DNA from: CAZSRX01 sp964609675 [NCBI: uncultured Bacteroidota bacterium]
GTDB lineage: Bacteria; CLD3; SB21
Direction of reading: 5' to 3'
NCBI GenBank assembly: GCA_964609675.1
Contig: CAZSRX010000018.1
Span: 1-64,000, forward strand
Length of the DNA stretch: 64,000 nt
In this document: piece by piece, positions 25,998-31,870 of the stretch
Layout: every line of letters starts with the position of its first letter
How positions within the stretch are numbered: position 1 is the stretch's first letter
The notes under the pieces: generated by a model
Database searches by the model: none
Seen by the model: the letters and a program-made list of their open reading frames with translations, nothing else
Told to the model about the DNA's origin: nothing
Program-made: the position numbers and the translations under genes

Positions 25998-26508
25998 AAA
26001 GAAAAAAGCCTGGGTGCCGTATGTTGGCGTTTTATCATTACTGATCATTCTTTTTATTTATACTCAGTACCGGGAAAGCCAACATCAGGTTGAAATTAAA
26101 CCGATATTTGATTTCAATACGGATAAAATTACATCTTTTACCATAACCAAGGATAACGCATCGGTCACTTTAATCAAAAACGATACCAGCTGGGTTTTTC
26201 CGGCCCCCGATACCGGACGCGCGCAGGATTACAAGATTAAGGATTTTATCAAGGAAGTCCTGAAAGGGGAGCGCGAAGCTGTGGTTACGGATGATACCTC
26301 AAAATACGAGAAATACGGTGTGACCGAAGCAAAAGCAACGAAACTAACCGTAATGAAAGATGAAACGGCGCTGGCAACAATTCTGGTCGGACGGTCATCA
26401 ACGGATTATAATCAGGAATTCATACGTTACGAAAACGATCCCCGCGTATATCCGGCCCGCCAGCGCATGCTGAACCGCATGGGCGCGTCGGTAAGCTGGT
26501 GGCGGTAA
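25990..26508 (+). CDS. Short DUF4340-like membrane-anchored protein
   Basis: A 172-residue protein with one N-terminal membrane segment (about 10-25) and a periplasmic domain with FDFNTDKITSFTITKDNASVTLI and KYEKYGVTEAKATKLTVM. This matches one DUF4340 repeat; most relatives have 300 or more residues and several repeats. The end ASVSWWR resembles the end of a repeat, so the gene seems complete rather than frameshifted. ATG 25990 lies inside the GldG-like gene after GGAGG. DUF4340 proteins are frequent last genes of Gld-like ABC operons. Confidence 0.78.
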   Translation: MDKKKKAWVPYVGVLSLLIILFIYTQYRESQHQVEIKPIFDFNTDKITSFTITKDNASVTLIKNDTSWVFPAPDTGRAQDYKIKDFIKEVLKGEREAVVTDDTSKYEKYGVTEAKATKLTVMKDETALATILVGRSSTDYNQEFIRYENDPRVYPARQRMLNRMGASVSWWR

Positions 26509-26525
26509 AGAGACGATTCGAATTT

Positions 26526-26562
26526 AAAAAGGGCTGTCTGGATATAAACAGCCCTTTTTTTT
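26526..26562. terminator. Bidirectional terminator between the ABC operon and glutathione peroxidase
   Basis: GGGCTGT (26531-26537) pairs with ACAGCCC (26548-26554); five A lie before and eight T after, so it serves both convergent transcripts. Confidence 0.87.
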
Positions 26563-26584
26563 GGAAGAGGATGTATGGGAAATA

Positions 26585-27154
26585 TTATTTCAGCAGGCTT
26601 ACTATCTCATCACTCATCGGGTTGGTCTGAGAAGGAATGACCTTGACCAATTCGCCTTTTTCATTAATCAGGTACTTGTAGAAATTCCATTTTGGAGCCA
26701 GATCATTCCATCCATTAAGATTTTTATCTGAAAGCCATTTATAAATCGGATGCTGGTCATCGCCAACAACAGATATTTTTTCGGCCATTAAAAAAGTAAC
26801 GCCGTAATTGATTTTACAAAAATTAGCAATCTCTTCATTCGTACCGGGTTCCTGATTCCTGAAATTATTAGCCGGAAAACCGATTAAGACAATTTTGTCA
26901 CCATACGTCTCGTGCAGTTTCTGCAGGTCTTCATACTGAGAGGTAAAGCCGCATTTTGAGGCCACATTAATGAGCAAAAGTTTTTTCCCTTTGAATTCTC
27001 CGAGAGAAACTGTCCTGCCATCCATTGCAGTAAAACTGTAATCATAAAGGTTTTTCATACTTTGTGCGCCCATAGGCCGTTCGGATCCGCTGAAACAACC
27101 GAAAAGTAACAGACCGGAAAAAGAGGTGATGATGGATTTCAAATAATTATTCAT
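26585..27154 (-). CDS. Lipoprotein glutathione peroxidase
   Basis: A 189-residue thiol peroxidase of the GPx fold that reduces hydroperoxides, usually with thioredoxin in bacteria. The catalytic residue is Cys68 in NVASKCGFTSQY (not selenocysteine); Gln101 in the FRNQEPG motif and Trp in KWNFYKYL complete the catalytic set. The start ATG 27154 follows AAAGGGA and gives a lipobox LLFGC with Cys20, so it is tethered in the periplasm. A longer open frame begins at 27211 but breaks the signal peptide. Confidence 0.92.
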   Translation of the reverse strand: MNNYLKSIITSFSGLLLFGCFSGSERPMGAQSMKNLYDYSFTAMDGRTVSLGEFKGKKLLLINVASKCGFTSQYEDLQKLHETYGDKIVLIGFPANNFRNQEPGTNEEIANFCKINYGVTFLMAEKISVVGDDQHPIYKWLSDKNLNGWNDLAPKWNFYKYLINEKGELVKVIPSQTNPMSDEIVSLLK

Positions 27155-27252
27155 GCTATTCCCTTTCATTTGTACCATCGTATAACTCTCAACCAGATAG
27201 ACTATTCCCATGATCGGAATAAAAAAATGATAAAAGTGTTTTGTTGTTACTA

Positions 27253-27281
27253 TTGACTTTTACTGAAGACTAAATTATAAT
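27253..27281 (+). promoter_or_regulatory. Promoter of the CPLC/TonB set, leaderless type
   Basis: TTGACT (27253-27258), 17 bases, perfect TATAAT (27276-27281). The ATG at 27287 begins 6 bases after the -10 box, where the transcript itself should start. Confidence 0.75.
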
Positions 27282-27286
27282 TGTTT

Positions 27287-27634
27287 ATGAATATGTTTTA
27301 TCGAAACCGCAAGAGCGTCCGAAAAACAATTCTCATATCGGGGCTGTATTTTGTTTTTGTTTTACTGACCGGATTCCATCATCACAACTTGTTTTTATCG
27401 CCGGGCCAATCACTAACCGACGGCGATTCTTTAAAATCCGGATTATTAACCGGCCACGATAATAATAACTGCCCACTCTGTATATTTGTTTTTGCCCAGC
27501 AGACCCCCCACGCTCCTGTAATATTTATCCATCATAACGTAAAGCTGATAGCTCTGGAATACGGCTATTCCTGTATTCGTGATGTTTTCATACTAAAAAA
27601 TCATGCACCCCGCGCACCGCCTGCAATTCTTTAA
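27287..27634 (+). CDS. Small CPLC-motif membrane-associated protein
   Basis: A 115-residue protein of unknown function. It has an N-terminal hydrophobic segment (about residues 14-32), then GFHHHN, a central NNNCPLCIFVFAQQ motif that could bind metal, and a C terminus rich in His and Pro (LKNHAPRAPPAIL). It resembles DUF2946-like small proteins placed before TonB receptors, but this is not certain. ATG 27287 or 27293 is the start; a TTG at 27281 lies in the -10 box. It precedes a His-rich lipoprotein and a TonB receptor. Confidence 0.65.
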   Translation: MNMFYRNRKSVRKTILISGLYFVFVLLTGFHHHNLFLSPGQSLTDGDSLKSGLLTGHDNNNCPLCIFVFAQQTPHAPVIFIHHNVKLIALEYGYSCIRDVFILKNHAPRAPPAIL

Positions 27635-27737
27635 TTTCCAACTGTAAAAAAATAACTCTTACTGTAAACGTCATCATGCCGTATGGCCTATAACCATCTG
27701 CGTGACGACAGATTTTAAATTATAAAAGGATTCTATC

Positions 27738-28217
27738 ATGAAAACGCCTTTGTCGTTTCATATATTTTTTTTCATTTTAATAATTCCTTTGATGGGTATT
27801 TCATGTTCCAATGAAGAATCGGAACACAGTCATCACGCTGAGGCGCGCGGCGTGGCGCTATTCATGAATGACGTTGAAATTGCCCGGCTTGATTCCACCA
27901 TATTGACCGGACAGATAAGTGTACCGGCAAATAATCAGATTTCCGATCCGATTGAAGTAAAATTTATTGCCGATGATGATGAGCGTGATTTGTTTCAGCC
28001 TCAAGGAGAGGACCACTGGCTAAAAACGACAGTGACCGATACCTTGATCGCATCCGTCTACCGGAATAACGATCCCGAAACAAAATGGACATTCCATCTT
28101 ATCGGCAAGACCGTGGATACAACCGATATACTGATACAGATTTTCCACGTCGATCATCCCGACTATACTACGCCGGTTAAAATCCCGATTGTGGTGGTTC
28201 CGCCGACGGTGAAATAA
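27738..28217 (+). CDS. Histidine-rich lipoprotein of unknown function
   Basis: A 159-residue lipoprotein: signal peptide ending in MGISCSNEE with the lipobox Cys at about residue 23, followed by SEHSHHAEARGV, a His cluster that may bind metal. The rest forms two beta-rich parts containing TGQISVPANNQISDPIEVKFIADDDERD. It resembles small lipoproteins encoded next to TonB receptors for metals, but no domain name can be given. AAAGGA lies before ATG 27738. A hairpin terminator separates it from the receptor gene. Confidence 0.7.
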   Translation: MKTPLSFHIFFFILIIPLMGISCSNEESEHSHHAEARGVALFMNDVEIARLDSTILTGQISVPANNQISDPIEVKFIADDDERDLFQPQGEDHWLKTTVTDTLIASVYRNNDPETKWTFHLIGKTVDTTDILIQIFHVDHPDYTTPVKIPIVVVPPTVK

Positions 28218-28231
28218 AGCCGATTAAAAGA

Positions 28232-28259
28232 GAGGAAACGTCAACGTTTCCTCCTTTTC
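28232..28259 (+). terminator. Intercistronic terminator before the TonB receptor
   Basis: GAGGAAACG (28232-28240) and CGTTTCCTC (28245-28253) form a 9-bp stem with a TCAA loop and a following CTTTTCTTT tract. It could lower expression of the receptor relative to the lipoprotein. Confidence 0.65.
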
Positions 28260-28274
28260 TTTAAGGATAATAAA

Positions 28275-30488
28275 ATGAAACATCTGATCGTTTTCATATA
28301 CTTTATAGCGGCTGGGACCCTGGCGGCAGAAACCGTAGATTCGGTTGTTCATTCCCATCGCTCTTATGGATATCTGCGCGGCGTGGTTTATGATGAGGAT
28401 ACACAAGAACCGGTTGCCGGCGTCCAGATACTACTTAAAGAAGCGCACCGGTCCACCATTACCAACGACGATGGTGCATTCGCGATGAAAGGTATTCCGT
28501 CAGGAAAATACACCCTAAAAACATTCAGGATTGGATACCGTGAATATCGCTCCTGGGTTATTATTTCTGAAAATGACACGTTATACCTTTCCTTAGCTTT
28601 GAAAAGCGCACCGATAATTGGCAATGGCATCATCATTGAGGCCATGAAAAACGGGGTGGAATCCCAGAAAGCGGTAGAATTGGCGGGCGAAAAGCTGAGA
28701 CAAAATCTCGGTCAGACTATTGCCGTGACCGTCGCGAATGAACCGGGCATGGATCAGCGTTCGATGGGGCCTGCTCCGGCGCGTCCGGTTCTGCGCGGTT
28801 TGAGCGGCGACCGGCTATTGATCCTGGAGGATAAAGGCCGCACGGGCGATTTATCGGCGACATCTGCCGATCATGCCGTGGTGATCGACCCGATAACTTC
28901 CGATAAAATCGAAGTCATCCGCGGACCGGCCGCGCTGATGTACGGGCCAAACACGCTTGGCGGCGTCATCAATGTCGAGCGGGGATACATCCCATCCTGC
29001 CTCTGCGATCATGCCGGCGGGTCTTTTTCATCACAAGTCGAAAGCGTCAGCCGCGGATATGCCGCCGGCGGTATGTGGCATCATGCATGGAACTCCCTGG
29101 CCTTCAAATACGACGGAAGTTATCGTAATGCCGGCGATATTTCCACACCGGACGGACAGCTGAAAAACACGGCTATAACTACGTACAATGCGTCCGCCGG
29201 CGCCAGTTTTATACTGCCGGATGGTTATTTCGGTGCGGCCGGAAGTTATTATCAGTCGGAATACGGCATTCCGGGAGGTTTTGTGGGCGCGCATCCCAAC
29301 GGCGTTCTCATTAAACTAAACCGCCAACACGCAGAAGCTAAGTTCGATTGGCACTTTGATCATCCCGCGTTTCATCATCAGGAACTTACTTATGCGTTTA
29401 CGAATTACTTCCATCAGGAATTCGAGTCGAACGGCAGCATTGGTACGCAGTTTTCCGTCCTTTCATATCATCTTGGCTGGATGAATCATCTGAAAACCGA
29501 CGCGCACATCAAGCAAGCGACCTTTGGGATTTGGAGTGAGTATCGCTCGTATGTTCCGGGTGGTTATATCTTTACACCGGATACTAAAGAACTGACGGTG
29601 GCCGGATTTGCATATTCCCATCTGCACTTCAATCAATGGGCCTTTCATGCATCGATTCGTTTGGATTATCGTACGGTGCGTCCATCAGAAACGGGTATGA
29701 CAAAAATCGGCACCATCCGTTCCCGGTCGTTTGATATTTTATCCGGAGCGGTTTCCGTTAATTATAACGTGACGCCGTTATGGATCACCGGCGTGACGGT
29801 TATGCGCTCGGGAAGGATGCCCGGCATTGAAGAGCTTTTCAGCGAAGGGCCGCATCTGGCGGCCTACTCCTTTGAGGTGGGCAATCCGGAACTGAAACCC
29901 GAGAAGGGCATCGGACTGGAATATTATATCCGCTATACCGGAGAAAACATCAAGACGGATGTAGCGGTTTTCCGGAATGAAATCCTTCGTTATATATTTC
30001 CGCGGAATACGGGGACATACAACATCGCGACCTATCTGCCGGTGTATCAATACAGCGGAAACCATTCTGTAATAGAAGGCGGGGAGTTAAATGCGCGGGT
30101 TCTATTTTCCGAAACCTTCCAGACCCAGGCACTGATCAGTTATGTGCGCGGAACGCAGGTAAACCGTAACCGGCCTCTGCCGGCTATTCCGCCCCTGAAC
30201 TGGAAAACAGAGTGGACAAAGCGATTATACCGCGTTAATCTTTCGATGATAGCCCGCGGCGCCTTAAAACAAAACCGGGTGGCTGAGTTTGAACAGCCCA
30301 CGAAGGGTTATATCCTGTATGATGCCGCGGCCCATTATTCGGTTCAACACAGAAAAGTATTGCATACGATTGTACTGACGGCTGAAAATATTGCCGATAC
30401 AAAATACCGGCGGCATCTGTCGCGCGTGCGTTCGATAATGCCCGAACCCGGGCGAAATATCAAACTGCTCTATAAAGTTTTTATGTAA
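28275..30488 (+). CDS. TonB-dependent outer membrane receptor
   Basis: A 737-residue receptor with signal peptide (to about residue 18). Residues 35-105 are a carboxypeptidase-regulatory-like domain (GVVYDEDTQEPVAGVQILL). The plug contains GPAPARPVLRGLSGDRLLIL and IEVIRGPAALMYGPNTLGGVINV; the rest is a 22-strand barrel ending in GRNIKLLYKVFM with a terminal aromatic-type residue. It imports an unknown ligand through the outer membrane, powered by TonB. Its neighbours, a CPLC protein and a His-rich lipoprotein, suggest a metal such as zinc or copper (inference). The plug wording resembles ZnuD-like receptors. Confidence 0.92.
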   Translation: MKHLIVFIYFIAAGTLAAETVDSVVHSHRSYGYLRGVVYDEDTQEPVAGVQILLKEAHRSTITNDDGAFAMKGIPSGKYTLKTFRIGYREYRSWVIISENDTLYLSLALKSAPIIGNGIIIEAMKNGVESQKAVELAGEKLRQNLGQTIAVTVANEPGMDQRSMGPAPARPVLRGLSGDRLLILEDKGRTGDLSATSADHAVVIDPITSDKIEVIRGPAALMYGPNTLGGVINVERGYIPSCLCDHAGGSFSSQVESVSRGYAAGGMWHHAWNSLAFKYDGSYRNAGDISTPDGQLKNTAITTYNASAGASFILPDGYFGAAGSYYQSEYGIPGGFVGAHPNGVLIKLNRQHAEAKFDWHFDHPAFHHQELTYAFTNYFHQEFESNGSIGTQFSVLSYHLGWMNHLKTDAHIKQATFGIWSEYRSYVPGGYIFTPDTKELTVAGFAYSHLHFNQWAFHASIRLDYRTVRPSETGMTKIGTIRSRSFDILSGAVSVNYNVTPLWITGVTVMRSGRMPGIEELFSEGPHLAAYSFEVGNPELKPEKGIGLEYYIRYTGENIKTDVAVFRNEILRYIFPRNTGTYNIATYLPVYQYSGNHSVIEGGELNARVLFSETFQTQALISYVRGTQVNRNRPLPAIPPLNWKTEWTKRLYRVNLSMIARGALKQNRVAEFEQPTKGYILYDAAAHYSVQHRKVLHTIVLTAENIADTKYRRHLSRVRSIMPEPGRNIKLLYKVFM

Positions 30489-30520
30489 AAAAAAAGCCTG
30501 AGTGGTGAACTCAGGCTTTT
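30485..30520. terminator. Bidirectional terminator after the TonB receptor
   Basis: GCCTGAGT (30496-30503) pairs with ACTCAGGC (30509-30516) over a 5-base loop, with an A run before and TTTT after. It serves the receptor on plus and tRNA-Arg on minus. Confidence 0.87.
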
Positions 30521-30523
30521 CCG

Positions 30524-30597
<74 letters not shown>

Positions 30598-30611
30598 ATC
30601 TGAAGTGCGCT

Positions 30612-30640
30612 ATTATATATAAAAAAAATTTAACACGCAA
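30612..30640 (-). promoter_or_regulatory. Promoter of tRNA-Arg
   Basis: Minus strand TTGCGT (30635-30640), 17 bases, perfect TATAAT (30612-30617), then a GC-rich AGCGCAC discriminator. The tRNA starts 14 bases after the -10. Layout is almost the same as for tRNA-Ser. Confidence 0.75.
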
Positions 30641-30664
30641 GATAAAATGTTCGAAAACTTTAAG

Positions 30665-30693
30665 TTGACAAAATGCCGTCGGGTTATTATACT
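30665..30693 (+). promoter_or_regulatory. Promoter of pyrR
   Basis: Perfect TTGACA (30665-30670), 17 bases, TATACT (30688-30693). The pyrR ATG is 35 bases further. No attenuator hairpin is visible in the short leader. Confidence 0.8.
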
Positions 30694-30728
30694 TACGCAT
30701 AATTTTATAAACTTTTTCTGGGTCAACT

Positions 30729-31277
30729 ATGGATTACAAAGTCAAAGCGGTGATGCTGGATGCGCAGGACGTACAGCGCGTTATTGTACGTATCGCTCAT
30801 GAAATCATTGAAAAAAATCACGGCTGTAAAAATCTGGCGCTAATAGGCATGCGGACGCGCGGCGAATATATTGCCCGCCGGATTGCGGATAAGATAGCCG
30901 AAATCGAGAATGTCCGGGTAGACCTGGGTATACTTGACGTCAGCTTCTACCGCGACGACTGGAGGATGCGGCTGAAACAACCTGTAGTACAGACCAGCGA
31001 TATTCCGTTTGATATTACCGAAAAAACCATTGTACTCGTTGATGACGTGCTGTACACCGGCCGTACCGTTCGTGCGGCGCTCAGCGAAATCATGGATTTC
31101 GGAAGACCGGCCAAGGTCGAACTGGCGGTGCTGGTCGACCGCGGTCACCGCGAATTACCCATACAGCCCGATTATACCGGCAAGCAGATCACCACATCTA
31201 TTGACGAAGAAATCCGTGTCCGGCTGACCGAAGTCGACGGCGCCGACGAAGTCCTGCTGGTGCAGGTAAATCAGTAA
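30729..31277 (+). CDS. pyrR: PyrR: pyrimidine regulator / uracil phosphoribosyltransferase
   Basis: A 182-residue type I phosphoribosyltransferase. The PRPP loop VLVDDVLYTGRT is at 102-113, with LALIGMRTRGEYIA and VDLGILDVSFYRDD as in PyrR. In Firmicutes PyrR binds pyr mRNA with UMP and controls attenuation; it also converts uracil and PRPP to UMP. Here it is alone, driven by its own strong promoter, with no pyr genes nearby, so it may serve mainly in salvage or act on distant leaders. It ends 12 bases before the convergent receiver gene. Confidence 0.93.
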   Translation: MDYKVKAVMLDAQDVQRVIVRIAHEIIEKNHGCKNLALIGMRTRGEYIARRIADKIAEIENVRVDLGILDVSFYRDDWRMRLKQPVVQTSDIPFDITEKTIVLVDDVLYTGRTVRAALSEIMDFGRPAKVELAVLVDRGHRELPIQPDYTGKQITTSIDEEIRVRLTEVDGADEVLLVQVNQ

Positions 31278-31289
31278 ATCCGGGCGCGC

Positions 31290-31703
31290 TCAGGCAACGG
31301 CAACTTTTGTCGGATTGGAATGATTGAGGAAAAGATCGTTTATCAGTTTATACAGATCGTTGATAGAATAAGGTTTTTCAATAAGCCGGGTATAAGGGTT
31401 CTCAAGAAAACGGGCCGCTTCAATCATGGAGCCGGAAGTAAGTATTACCGGCCGTTCGGCGCCGTATCGTTCGCGTATTTTCTGCGTAAGTTCGATACCG
31501 CTCATTTGCGGCATCATGACGTCCGTTATAACGAGATCAATGGACTGTTGCTGAAGTATTTCCAGTGCGGCCATGCCGTTTTCGACCGTAATCACCTCAT
31601 AGTTGGCCATCTCAAGGATTTCACAGAGCATCGTCCGCATGGGTGGGTCATCATCCACAACGAGTAATTTTTTCCTTATGTGATTCGGCTTTTTCTTAGT
31701 CAT
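31290..31703 (-). CDS. Single-domain response regulator (CheY-like)
   Basis: A 137-residue receiver only. The acidic pair is in LLVVDDDPP (17-19), the phospho-acceptor is Asp61 in LVITDVMMPQMSG, followed by the ILTSGS switch and the EKPYSINDL Lys. There is no output domain, so it must act by binding a partner or in a phosphorelay. No kinase is adjacent; the orphan kinases at 8898 and 51956 are possible but unproven partners. Its upstream region has paired AT palindromes. Confidence 0.92.
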   Translation of the reverse strand: MTKKKPNHIRKKLLVVDDDPPMRTMLCEILEMANYEVITVENGMAALEILQQQSIDLVITDVMMPQMSGIELTQKIRERYGAERPVILTSGSMIEAARFLENPYTRLIEKPYSINDLYKLINDLFLNHSNPTKVAVA

Positions 31704-31781
31704 CGGTTACTCAACGTGCGCGGGCTTTAGATCCGCAAAAGCAACGGTATCTCCTTTTTGTACTTGCTAAGCGCTGATTTA

Positions 31782-31816
31782 GTTAAAATTTTAATTCAAC
31801 AGACTAAAATTTTAAC
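31782..31816. promoter_or_regulatory. Paired AT palindromes upstream of the response regulator
   Basis: GTTAAAATTTTA (31782-31793) and TAAAATTTTAAC (31805-31816) are exact reverse complements, and each contains the palindrome TAAAATTTTA. The two centres are 21 bp apart, two helical turns. They lie 80-115 bases upstream of the receiver gene and just downstream of the T9SS cargo stop. They may be a regulator site or part of a weak terminator. Confidence 0.4.
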
Positions 31817-31870
31817 GTATTCAATTTATTATATTCCACTTAAGTATCAATATTTTTTATCAAATTAAGA

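Noticed and set aside
22784-26508. Gliding-motility operon
   Set aside because: Only a GldA/F/G-type transporter is present; such transporters are common in non-gliding bacteria and no other gld or spr gene is in the window.
30598-30728. Riboswitch or attenuator before pyrR
   Set aside because: The leader is about 28 bases after the predicted start and has no stable hairpin.
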